A program made the translations under genes and the position numbers. The notes under the pieces are model-generated. The model searched no databases. It was not told where the DNA came from and worked only from the letters and a program-made list of their open reading frames with translations. Below are positions 56,555 through 64,000 of a DNA stretch of 64,000 bases, in pieces. Position 1 is the first letter of the stretch. Every line of letters starts with the position of its first letter. The stretch comes from Myxococcales bacterium (GTDB taxonomy: Bacteria; Myxococcota_A; Polyangia; Polyangiales; Polyangiaceae). The DNA lies in assembly GCA_016706225.1 (NCBI GenBank), contig JADJKB010000023.1, positions 31,023-95,022 on the forward strand. Direction: 5' to 3'.

Positions 56555-56908
56555 GGCGCCCATCGCGGGGCCTTCACGTAGCAGCAACCACGAGACCATC
56601 GTGGCACCCGAAACGGCGATATGCCCACCTGCGTTCTTGCTGAGGACGCCCTCTGGGGCAGAGAGAATGTCACCTGTGAGCACCCAGCCCGCTCCGATCT
56701 TTTGCGCCGCACGAATGGTCTCCACGACGGCGTCGTTCCACCCTGACGAGTTCGGCTCTGCCCATGTAACAACGAAACCACCACGCTCGTACGGCTTGAC
56801 CGTGACTGGCGGCGACATTGGAAACGCGAGGGCGTGGACGCGAGCCGCCACCGTGCGGGCGCTGGCCTCCGTGGTGCAGTCAACCCAGAGCTTCCAGTGG
56901 ACAATCAT
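56549..56908 (-). CDS. Cassette 28: hypothetical protein (119 aa)
   Basis: ATG start (MIVHWKLWVDCTTEASARTV) 16 bases from site 29, TAA in site 28. A mixed alpha/beta pattern with a two-strand start and PMSPPVTVKPYERGGFVVTWAEP, then WVLTGDILSAPEGVLSK. Short, soluble, no family recognised; an immunity-like role is only a guess from context. Confidence 0.6.
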   Translation of the reverse strand: MIVHWKLWVDCTTEASARTVAARVHALAFPMSPPVTVKPYERGGFVVTWAEPNSSGWNDAVVETIRAAQKIGAGWVLTGDILSAPEGVLSKNAGGHIAVSGATMVSWLLLREGPAMGAV

Positions 56909-56923
56909 CGCAACGGCAGGTCC

Positions 56924-57089
56924 GGCTAACGAATTTGCGCTCAGCAGCGAGCGCCGGAGAACATCGTAGCAGAGCGCGGGGCGCCGCAGAGGCGGGCGAG
57001 TGCCGAAGACAGAGTGGTCGCCCGCCGGCGCGGAACGGACGGTGAAACTCGCCTGACCGGCGCTCGTCTGCTGCAGCGTCAAGTTATGC
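56924..57089 (-). repeat. attC-like site 29
   Basis: GGCTAAC to GTTATGC, 166 bp, subtype C. It belongs to the TPR-like cassette and pairs with site 12. Confidence 0.85.
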
Positions 57090-57118
57090 AGCGCCCGCGA
57101 GCTCTCAGAGCGGAGCGC

Positions 57119-58063
57119 CTAGGGAAGCACTCCGATCGCTTGGAGTCGGGCGCGGGCGAGTGCGTCATCCGTCGAGTGGACGGGCGTCACCACGGCCGAA
57201 GCGTACTCGATGCGTGCCCGAGCGACGTCGTTCTGGGTCTCCGCTAGCGTTCCCAGCAGCATATGGATCTCGACACGCCGCTCGGCTGCAGCGTGCTTTC
57301 CGTCGGATTCCGCGGCGCGCTTAAGGAGATCCTCCTTCGCTACGGCGCCACGACGGGCGAGATCAAGCAACGCTTGGCCCCAGGCCGAATCCGGTGCGGC
57401 GGCTGAGTCGGGTGGATCGCCTGTGGTCACGTACTTGTACACCGCCGCGCGGGCGTTGGTTGGTTGGCGCGCCGCCGCGCGCGCGAAATGCGCGGCCGCG
57501 TCTTTGTATCTGGTGGGACCCTCGCGCAGGAGCAGGTATCCCAACATCAGCTCGGGAGAAGCGCCCTCTGGAGCAATGCGTTGTGCGTGTCTGACGTCAT
57601 CAAGGGCGCTGTCGAATGCGCCCGCGATGAACCTCCACCTCGCGCGCGCCAAATACACATCTGGTGAGGAATCCGGTGCTTGCCGGATCGACTCGTTCAG
57701 GATCTTCTGGCGGGCCAAGGTCGCCGGTGGCGACAACCACAGTACCCCGCAGCGAAGGAAGAGCGCGCGTCGTTCCCCATTCGTGGATTCCGCACCGTGC
57801 CGCGCGACTGTTTCGGCTTTCGAGTACTCACCAAGTTGAAGCAGTGCCTGGGCTGCGACCGCGCGCGCCGCATGTTGTCCCGGCGAGGTCATCAACTGAT
57901 CGCAGGCCGTCGCGGCGGAGGAGTACCGCCCGGCGGCGAAGTCCGCGCGGCACTGGGACTGGTCGAAACCGACATCCGCACCGTTTCGCCGGGGGTCAGA
58001 ACGGTTGCACGTGGGAACGCCCAGTAGCACGAGCGGAACGACAAGCGGGGCAAGACTTCGCAC
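57119..58063 (-). CDS. Cassette 29: TPR-like lipoprotein
   Basis: A 314-residue lipoprotein from GTG 58063 with lipobox-like LLGVPTC (Cys16) and a helical-repeat body: AARAVAAQALLQLGEYSKAETVARHGAE, LARARWRFIAGAFDSALDDVRHAQRIAPEGA, KDAAAHFARAAARQPTNARAAVY. These are tetratricopeptide-style hairpins, about six to seven repeats, usually protein-binding scaffolds. The frame also opens upstream inside site 30. A degraded duplicate lies at 43299-44232. Confidence 0.72.
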   Translation of the reverse strand: MRSLAPLVVPLVLLGVPTCNRSDPRRNGADVGFDQSQCRADFAAGRYSSAATACDQLMTSPGQHAARAVAAQALLQLGEYSKAETVARHGAESTNGERRALFLRCGVLWLSPPATLARQKILNESIRQAPDSSPDVYLARARWRFIAGAFDSALDDVRHAQRIAPEGASPELMLGYLLLREGPTRYKDAAAHFARAAARQPTNARAAVYKYVTTGDPPDSAAAPDSAWGQALLDLARRGAVAKEDLLKRAAESDGKHAAAERRVEIHMLLGTLAETQNDVARARIEYASAVVTPVHSTDDALARARLQAIGVLP

Positions 58064-58083
58064 GAGCGCTTTCTGAACCGGCT

Positions 58084-58248
58084 GAATAACGAGACACACG
58101 TTCACCCGCGAACGCCGAGCGTCAAGTCGTCAGTCGGCGAGGCGCTTCAGACGCGGGCGAGTGCCGCAGCAGAATGTTCGCCCGCGGAAGCGGAACGGAC
58201 GGTGAAGTCGGCAAGGCCGGCGTTCGGCGGGTGCAACGTGAGTTATGC
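58084..58248 (-). repeat. attC-like site 30
   Basis: GAATAAC to GTTATGC, 165 bp; subtype A with loop CGCAGCAGAATG. Confidence 0.85.
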
Positions 58249-58274
58249 AGTTCGTGAGCGCATGGGCGGCGCAG

Positions 58275-58729
58275 TCATGCCGTGGAGTGCGAGCTGTCGT
58301 TGATATCAATCTCGATGAAGTGGCCAGGCGCCACGTCCTGCCAGCAGAAGTAGGTAGGTGGCCAGGTTTCGTCAAAGCAATTCAGGTACAGCGCGCCATC
58401 GATTTCGGCGAACGCCGTGTAGGTTCCGGGGGCAAGGCCTACGCCGAACCGCCCATCGTCATCGGAATGAACGGTGATGACCAAGTCAAGCTCGTCGAGC
58501 TGCGGTGTCTCGGCCGCGAATGGAACTCGGCCGCGGACAATGTGGACCGGAACAGAGAGCGGATAGGTCTGGCCGGTCACAGGACAGCACTGGAAGTCGC
58601 CAACGGACTGGCTGACGATTCCGCTAATCCCCTGGGGAGCACCTGGGGCTTCTCTGACGTCGCCGTGCCGGCGCACGCAGCAAGACTCGCGACAAGGACT
58701 GCGGAGGCAAGGCGTGGGAACAAGGACAT
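58275..58729 (-). pseudogene. Cassette 30: lipoprotein split by a frameshift
   Basis: ATG 58729 gives a good lipoprotein signal (ASAVLVASLAAC, Cys19). Near 58640, in a run CCCCAGG, the sensible frame shifts to GISGIVSQSVGDFQCCPVTGQTYPLSVPVHIVRG and SDDDGRFGVGLAPGTYTAFAEIDGALYLNCF, a carboxypeptidase-regulatory-like beta domain. About 150 residues if repaired. Confidence 0.6.
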
Positions 58730-58771
58730 GCTAGTTCGAACGGGTGGTGGCACACGAAGCCCGGGAAATCT

Positions 58772-58937
58772 GCATAACGGAACGGCGTTCACCCGCGAAC
58801 GCCGGAGTTCAAACATATCAGACCGCGCGGCGCTGCAGCGCGGGCGAGTGCCGAAGACAGTGTGTTCGCCCGCGGGCGCGGAACGGACGGTGAAGTCGGC
58901 CAGACCGGCGTTCGGCGGGTGCAACGTCCAGTTAGAC
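58772..58937 (-). repeat. attC-like site 31
   Basis: GCATAAC to GTTAGAC, 166 bp; subtype A variant with CGGAGTTCAAACATATCAGACCG in the left inner arm, as in site 14. Confidence 0.82.
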
Positions 58938-58946
58938 AGCGCGTGG

Positions 58947-59657
58947 TTACGTGTCGCATGTCACCTCCGAGTAGATTGGATCTTGTCCCACAAGCCAATT
59001 CGCTGCGCGTTGGCGCTCTCTCGCGATGCCCAAGCATTCGTCTCGACGGCGGTCGTCGAGCATCGCCAGGGGCCGGCCATCGATTGCGAGGTCATGAGCC
59101 AAGAAATCCATGCCCCGGACCTCGAGAGGCCCAAACGCACATTCCGAAGCGAAGGCCTCGAAGTCCATGGATCGAGCGTCCAACGCAAAGTGACGAAGAC
59201 GCCAATGCAGGGCGAAGTAGAACTCTGCCAGCCGGATCAAATCTGAACGCTGCCGCAGTTGAGCGTGCAGCATGACATCTTCTACATCCTCGTTGAGGAA
59301 CCCGAGGGCTTCGGCCGCTACCGACGAGTCAACCTGGACGTCGTAGCGCGGAAGGTCACCGTGGCCCAGAGACCAAGCCAGGAGGACTACGCCTTCTCCG
59401 CACCACGTCGTGTCGATCGCGTCGCGTTCGGACAGACTGCCCAAAGGGGCCTCCAGTCGAGACAGTTCGTGCGGCTCAGTCTCGTCCAGCAGGCGGGTCT
59501 TGCGAACCCATCCGATCACTTGTTCGCGTAGTTCCTCTGCTTCACGATCGCCGACGCCGTGCTCGATGGCGCCCCTGCAGGTCACAGCTGCGAGCACCAG
59601 AGCACGAGCGGCAACTCTCTCTGGCCGCGGCGTCGTCCCCTCGTCGGCACTCGTCAT
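58947..59657 (-). CDS. Cassette 31: DUF4272-like protein
   Basis: A 236-residue soluble protein. EEGTTPRPERVAARALVLAAVTCRGAIE, WCGEGVVLLAWSLGHGDLPRYD and the helical end fit the DUF4272 pattern (Arg-rich start, alpha-helical body, Trp-containing ALG block). The function of the family is unknown; members often sit near SMI1/KNR4 and immunity genes. ATG is 11 bases from site 32; it fills the cassette. Confidence 0.62.
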   Translation of the reverse strand: MTSADEGTTPRPERVAARALVLAAVTCRGAIEHGVGDREAEELREQVIGWVRKTRLLDETEPHELSRLEAPLGSLSERDAIDTTWCGEGVVLLAWSLGHGDLPRYDVQVDSSVAAEALGFLNEDVEDVMLHAQLRQRSDLIRLAEFYFALHWRLRHFALDARSMDFEAFASECAFGPLEVRGMDFLAHDLAIDGRPLAMLDDRRRDECLGIARERQRAANWLVGQDPIYSEVTCDT

Positions 59658-59667
59658 CGCTTCGCCT

Positions 59668-59831
59668 GGCTAACGGAACCACGTTCACCCGCGAACGCCA
59701 AGCGTCAAGTCGTCAGTCGGCAAGGCGCAACAGACGCGGGCGAGTGCCGCATCAGAATGGTCGCCCGCGGAAGCGGAACGGACGGTGAAGCGTGGAAGGC
59801 CGGCGTTCGGCGGGTGCAACGTGAGTTAGAC
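59668..59831 (-). repeat. attC-like site 32
   Basis: GGCTAAC to GTTAGAC, 164 bp; subtype A with the CGGAACCACG arm and AAGCGTGGAAGG in the right inner arm. Confidence 0.84.
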
Positions 59832-59864
59832 AGCGCAGGTCACAAGCGCTTGCGAGGACAGACG

Positions 59865-60207
59865 CTAGATCATCGGCACGAGTTCATCGAGCTTCGCACG
59901 GAGCAGGTCATACGCTTCCGGAGGCATCGTCTTGCGCCATGACTCGTCAGCAAACTTGGTGAAACCGTCGTACACAACAAAGCGCGTCAGAAAGGCTGGG
60001 AGCACGAATGCGCGCACCCCGACAACAAGGCTGGCGTCATCGATCGGCGCGGCCACGGCGGCGAGACCAACGGAGCGGGAACGAAACGGACGGGTCCACT
60101 TCGAAGGAACGATCGCAAAGCTTCGCCAGATCGCCGAATGCCAATTTGCGGAGTCGGTGCGTCTCTTGGTAACACCACAGTCTCGCCGCCTCGGTAACGT
60201 CCTCCAT
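59865..60207 (-). pseudogene. Cassette 32: frameshifted relative of the cassette 19 gene
   Basis: ATG 60207 starts EDVTEAARLWCYQETHRLRKLAFGDLAKLCD, then a one-base shift near 60115 restores the cassette 19-like reading KWTRPFRSRSVGLAAVA and ASLVVGVRAFVLPAFLTRFVVYDGFTKF to the stop. About 113 residues if repaired. Confidence 0.62.
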
Positions 60208-60221
60208 GTCGGCGCCCGGCT

Positions 60222-60386
60222 GTTTAACGAGACACACGTTCACCCGCGAACGCCGAGCGTCAAGTGGTCAGTCGGCAAGGCGCTGCAGACGCGGGCGAGT
60301 GCCGCATCAGAGTGGTCGCCCGCGGAAGCGGAACGGACGGTGAAGTCGGCAAGGCCGGCGTTCGGCGGGTGCAACGTGAGTTATAC
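60222..60386 (-). repeat. attC-like site 33
   Basis: GTTTAAC to GTTATAC, 165 bp; rightmost complete site in the window, subtype A. Confidence 0.85.
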
Positions 60387-60427
60387 AGCGCGCGGAATCA
60401 GCACGATTTGACGGGTGCTTGGAGAGC

Positions 60428-60958
60428 TCAGGTTGCTTCTCGCATGCGCAGCCAGTCTTCCAGCGAGTCGGCGACGACAATGAAGCGGTGTTGCAGGGCG
60501 CGCGGGACAACGGGCTCGCGGTACGCGAGACGATTCGGACTGGTCGCCAGTTTGGGGTCGTCGACAGCGTCGAGGTGTTCGTACTCGACAATCCGCAACG
60601 CCGCGTCGTCGAGGTCGACGGCGCGAAAGACGCCGCAGCCGCAGTCCTCGAGCACCAACAAGCCTGGTGGCCAAACGTGATCGTCGCGCGCATGCGAAGC
60701 GCTCTCGGCATTGCCGATCGCGTGGCCAAGGACGGATGCGAAGCGGCGCTGGGCGTCCTCAAATCGGCCGGCAGGTGAGTCGTCAGGAACGGGCGCGTCA
60801 TGTTCGCGCCCGGTGGTGAGAGGAAGCAGGCCACGGGGAGCGGTCGAAAACGCCAGGTAGAGTTCACGGAGTCGCGGCGGGAGCGTCCGTCCGAGGTAGT
60901 CCTCAAGGGCCGCGAGTTGCTCGGCAACGGGAGGGCCAGTCGTGCGCTGCGTGCTCAT
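60428..60958 (-). CDS. Cassette 33: SMI1/KNR4-like immunity protein
   Basis: A 176-residue soluble protein from ATG 60958. VAEQLAALEDYLGRTLPPRLRELYLAF is the classic start of the SUKH/SMI1-KNR4 fold, followed by WPPGLLVLEDCGCGVFRAVDLDD and a final DSLEDWLRMREAT. This superfamily neutralises many polymorphic toxins. No toxin partner is seen. It is the first cassette left of element copy 3. Confidence 0.78.
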   Translation of the reverse strand: MSTQRTTGPPVAEQLAALEDYLGRTLPPRLRELYLAFSTAPRGLLPLTTGREHDAPVPDDSPAGRFEDAQRRFASVLGHAIGNAESASHARDDHVWPPGLLVLEDCGCGVFRAVDLDDAALRIVEYEHLDAVDDPKLATSPNRLAYREPVVPRALQHRFIVVADSLEDWLRMREAT

Positions 60959-60987
60959 GGGACGAAGGAGAGCCCGAATGTCCGGCT

Positions 60988-61092
60988 GTATAAAGAATAG
61001 CGCGATTGCGGGAGCGGGCCCACGGTTCAGCCGGCGCGTGTGAGTACGAGGCCAACAAGGTGGCGCCCGGTGCCGCAATCGTCGAGTTGGAC
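60988..61092 (-). repeat. attC-like palindrome of element copy 3
   Basis: 105 bp, GTCCAAC to TTTATAC on the minus strand, with the intact CGATTGCGG stem. Confidence 0.55.
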
Positions 61093-61328
61093 GGAGCCGC
61101 TGGTGCGGCGCCGGGATGGGGCCACAGGTCGCTATGGAGAAATTGCCCGCCCGGCTCGACGTCGAGGCTCGGCGGGGCCGGGTCGGCTGCGATGAGGCGG
61201 CATCCGGAGGTGGTCCGAGGGTCGAGCGGAGGGAAGACCGCGCGGTGATTCCGCCCGTAGGATGGACGTGGGCATGACCACCGAGCGAGCGGCCAATGGG
61301 TGATGACTGCGGTGCTTGGCTGAAGTGG

Positions 61329-62543
61329 TCATGCCGCTTTCGGAGGCTCGGGCGTCGAAAGCCGAGCGCGGCAACGGCCGGCGCTCGAAGCGCACGACGG
61401 CCACAACAGCGGCAGCAGTCGATTTCGATGCCGGTCAGGATGCGGATCACTTCGCGCCACTTGGCGGCGCGCAGAGGGTTGGAGGAGCTGGGCGAAGCGG
61501 TGGGGTTCGGAGCGGATTTGGCCGGTAGTAGCTGTCGCGCGGTTTCGAGTCGGCCGGTGGCGTGGCTCGCCGACACCAGCCCGTAGTGTCGGATCTTGGT
61601 GAAGCCGGGCGGCAGGATGTGGCGAAGCCAGCGCATGAGGAATGCGACGCCGTCGAGCGTGATGTGCTCGCCACTCTTGGTGCGGAGGTGACGCCGCGCT
61701 GGTCCATCGCGAGGAGTCGGTGGTTGGAGATGGCGACGCGGTGAGTGTACTGGCCGAGGTAGGTGATCACCTGGGCGGCGCCGCCGAAGGGGCGTTTGCG
61801 TAGACGTTCCAGTCTTGCGATGAAGGCCCGCAATGAGCGCGGCGAAACGGGTGGGGTCGCCGATGCGCAACGTGCCGGAGCGGGCGGCCCGCGTGAGGGC
61901 GTCGAGCATCTTTCCGCGGAACAGCCGACCCATGACGTGGACGGGAAAGAGGAAGTCGCGGCGGCAGAGATCCAGCGAGAGCCGTCCGGGCTGAGCGCAC
62001 CTCCGGTCACGATACAGTGCAGGTGCGGATGGTATTCGAGCTTCTGCGTCCACGTGTAACACCGCCGTCACGCCGAGCTCGCCGCCGCAACGCTTGGGAT
62101 CCACGCCGAGCTGGAGCAGCGTGGCGGATGCACAACGAAGAGCAGGTCGTAGACGATTCTCGGATTGGCGAGAGCCAGACCGCGCAACTGAGCGGGCAGT
62201 GTGAAGACGACGTGGAAATAGTGGATCGGCAGTACGCGCTCCAACCGCCCGGCGATCCACTTCGCCTGCGCCACCGCCGGGCACTTCGGGCAGTGCCGGT
62301 TGTGACATGAGTCGTACGAAGGATCGCTGACGAAGCCACAGTCGAGACACGTTGACGTGCCCACCGAGGGCGGCCGTTCGGCAACGTGCTACGGCGTCGA
62401 GGACAGCGCGCTCGGCGAGGGTCAGTGCATGTTGTTGCTCGTGGACCGGCCGGAACGCGCGAACGACATCCGCGAGCTCCAGCGACGGCCTGCCTTCCTG
62501 TGCTGGCTCCGGCGAGCGAGCACAAGGGGCCATGCTGGCGCAT
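61329..62543 (-). pseudogene. IS91-family transposase of element copy 3, multiply frameshifted
   Basis: Recognisable blocks in three frames: CHNRHCPKCPAVAQAKW, YLGQYTHRVAIS and LMRWLRHILPPGFTK. At least six indels break it compared with 32721-33944. The HUH block itself lies next to one of them. Confidence 0.8.
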
Positions 62544-62549
62544 GCCCGG

Positions 62550-63437
62550 CTACCCGGCGCGCCGACTTCGAGACCGCTTCTTTCTGGGCACCGGCGAGGC
62601 CGTCTTGCGCAGCCGGTCCGCTGGGCTCTTGGTCCTCCGAATCATTACCGGGCTGACCTGCGCGTAGCGGGCGGTCGTGCTGATGGAGGCGTGACCGAGC
62701 AGGACCTGCAACGTGCGCAGATCGGTCCCGGTCTCGAGCAGATGCGTGGCGAAGGCATGGCGCAGGACATGAGGGTGCACGTGCTTTTCGAGCCCTGCGC
62801 GGACCGCCGCCCGCGCCAACGCCTTGCCCACGGTGTCCCGGCACAGGACGCGGCCCGGTGTCTTCCCAGGAAACAGCTCGGGACCCGGCGGTTGCTCTTG
62901 CCTCCAGTACGCGCGGAGCGTTTGCAGCACGAGCTTGGGCAACATCGTGTAGCGGTCACGCTGACCTTTGCCTTGCCTGATGTGAATCACCATGCGACGG
63001 CTGTCGATGTCCGCAACTCGCAAGTTGAGCACCTCGTTGATCCGCAGGCCGGCCCCATACGCGGTCATCACGATCGCCTGGCATTCTGAGCGACCCCAGC
63101 TCCCGAGCAGTCGCTCGATCTCGTCGCCGCTCAGGATGGCCGGCAGTCGATGCGGCACGCGCATCTGCTGGATCCAAGCGACCTCTTCCGGTCGCTCCAG
63201 GGTGCGCATAGAGAAACTTCAGCGCCGCGGCGTAGACGTTGTACGTCGATGGCGAGCGCTTCAGGTCCTCGACCAGGTGCAGCAAGAAGTCTCGAATTTC
63301 GGCCTTGCCCATCAGCGTCGGTGACTTGCCGTGGTGCCTCACGAAAACTTCGGCGCAACGCAGATAGGTCTTGAGCGTGTTGGCGCAAAGACCCGCAGCC
63401 TGATGTCCTCGGCCATTCGGTTTCGCAGCTGTCCCAT
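62550..63437 (-). pseudogene. Tyrosine recombinase of element copy 3, frameshifted
   Basis: The catalytic domain is open from MRVPHRLPAIL with GAGLRINEVL, HVLRHAFATHLL and LLGHASISTTARY. Indels near 63080, 63110, 63205 and 63392 separate it from the N-terminal domain (CANTLKTYLRCAEVFVRHH). Confidence 0.75.
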
Positions 63438-63625
63438 GCTTCAACTCCGGTGTTGGCGCACCCGGCCATCGGGCGCGCGATCACCAGGATCGCCGACGAA
63501 CACAGCGTGGCGCCGCTCATGCTCGAGCCGGCAGGAATCGCCGCGACGCGACGTCGCCGCGGGCAGCCGCTCAGACGCTGCCCGTCACGTGGCGCTACTC
63601 CTGCCGCGCCAGCGGCTTCGTCCAA

Positions 63626-64000
63626 CTAATATTCTACTGCGACTTGGGCGGGATAGCACCTCCGCTTGTTGGACCGCCTCCCCCTCTTGGTCCCCTTTGG
63701 GCCGCGTGGGGGGCCGTTGTTATGCGTCGCGGGGTAGCGGGATAATTGGTGCTTGGCGAACACCCGCCGGCGCGTTGACCTCTGCCCCTGCCCCCTGCCC
63801 CCGCCCGCTCCTCTCTTCTTTCTCCATCGTGCGCATGCGCGTCCGCGCGCCGCCCCCCGCCGCCGAATCGCGGCCACCTCGCCGCCCCTCGCCGCCTTGC
63901 GCGCTCGTTTCCGCGGTGCGCCCCACCCGTCACTTCCCTGTCTGCCCAACTCGTGTAGGCTCCGCGCCCTGGGGAATGAGCCCGCCTCACGAAATACGTG
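63626..64000. other. Anomalous sequence right of element copy 3, no gene seen
   Basis: 375 bp that match neither an attC nor a cassette. Plus strand is pyrimidine-rich in places (CCCCTGCCCCCTGCCCCCGC, CTCCTCTCTTCTTTCTCC). No ORF with protein-like content. An isolated GTTATGC occurs at 63719-63725. It may be a poorly assembled end or diverged DNA. Confidence 0.5.

Larger units (their letters stand above)
60990..63625 (-). mobile_element. Cassette-like element, copy 3 (heavily disrupted)
   Basis: 2.64 kb with many single-base losses relative to copies 1 and 2 (for example near 61170, 61260, 61345, 61690, 61800, 62060, 62350, 63205). The minus-strand junctions are GTTGGAC on the right, followed by foreign sequence, and T/TTATAC on the left into cassette 33. 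Confidence 0.75.

Noticed and set aside
35026..60386. CRISPR array
   Set aside because: The repeats are about 165 bp palindromes, spacers are 240-1140 bp and mostly coding, and there are no cas genes.
35026..60386. REP/BIME-type intergenic repeats or a satellite family
   Set aside because: The outer 7-mers are constant integron boxes, duplications are exact from box to box, and each interval holds an unrelated gene, which simple intergenic repeats do not explain.

Overview
The window is high-GC chromosomal DNA. It most likely comes from a myxobacterium-like bacterium (Myxococcota). The reasons are a MYXO-CTERM-like Cys-rich lipoprotein (5118-6743), many lipoproteins with Gly/Ser/Ala-rich linkers, Pro-rich outer-membrane barrel proteins, and strong G/C third-position preference throughout.

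Bases 1-31868 are an ordinary, densely packed chromosome. In order: an HMGL-family acyl synthase and a glutamate dehydrogenase; a DUF4846 lipoprotein overlapping a DNA methyltransferase; the MYXO-CTERM lipoprotein; a DUF255 thioredoxin-domain protein fused to an aldo/keto reductase; small transporters, GtrA and a GT21-like glycosyltransferase; a membrane sulfatase-like protein; a TerB-like protein; two tandem large membrane phosphatase-superfamily proteins built like eukaryotic GPI ethanolamine-phosphate transferases; a CapA/formylglycine-generating-enzyme-like pair; an L,D-transpeptidase; an oxidative pentose-phosphate operon (zwf, a frameshifted opcA-like gene, pgl); ugd; and an outer-membrane protein.

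Bases 31952-63625 are a mobile-gene island. A truncated glutathione S-transferase gene marks the left edge. From 35026 to 60386 there are 33 copies of a 163-168 bp imperfect palindrome. Each begins RYYYAAC and ends GTTRRRY-like, and each separates a 240-1140 bp unit that usually holds one small gene. These are the hallmarks of integron attC sites and gene cassettes. Most cassette genes lie on the minus strand, and two extrahelical bases sit on the same arm of the palindromes, so the array reads right to left. Any integrase/attI would lie beyond the right end; none is in the window. Cassette products include a barstar, Imm35-like, SMI1/KNR4-like, DUF4275-like and DUF4272-like proteins, a HEPN-like protein, a WD40 protein, a TPR-like lipoprotein and several small lipoproteins. 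Seven cassettes belong to a family with no convincing ORF.

Three copies (32379-35031, 53753-56396, 60990-63625) of a 2.65 kb element sit at the left end, inside, and at the right end of the array. Each carries a tyrosine recombinase gene followed by an IS91-family HUH transposase gene. Each begins with TTGGAC exactly at the G/TT crossover point of an attC and carries its own 105 bp attC-like palindrome at the other end, so it occupies a cassette slot. Many indels distinguish these copies and other repeats; they may be real decay or imperfect assembly polishing. The last 375 bases are anomalous, low-complexity sequence in which I recognise no gene.
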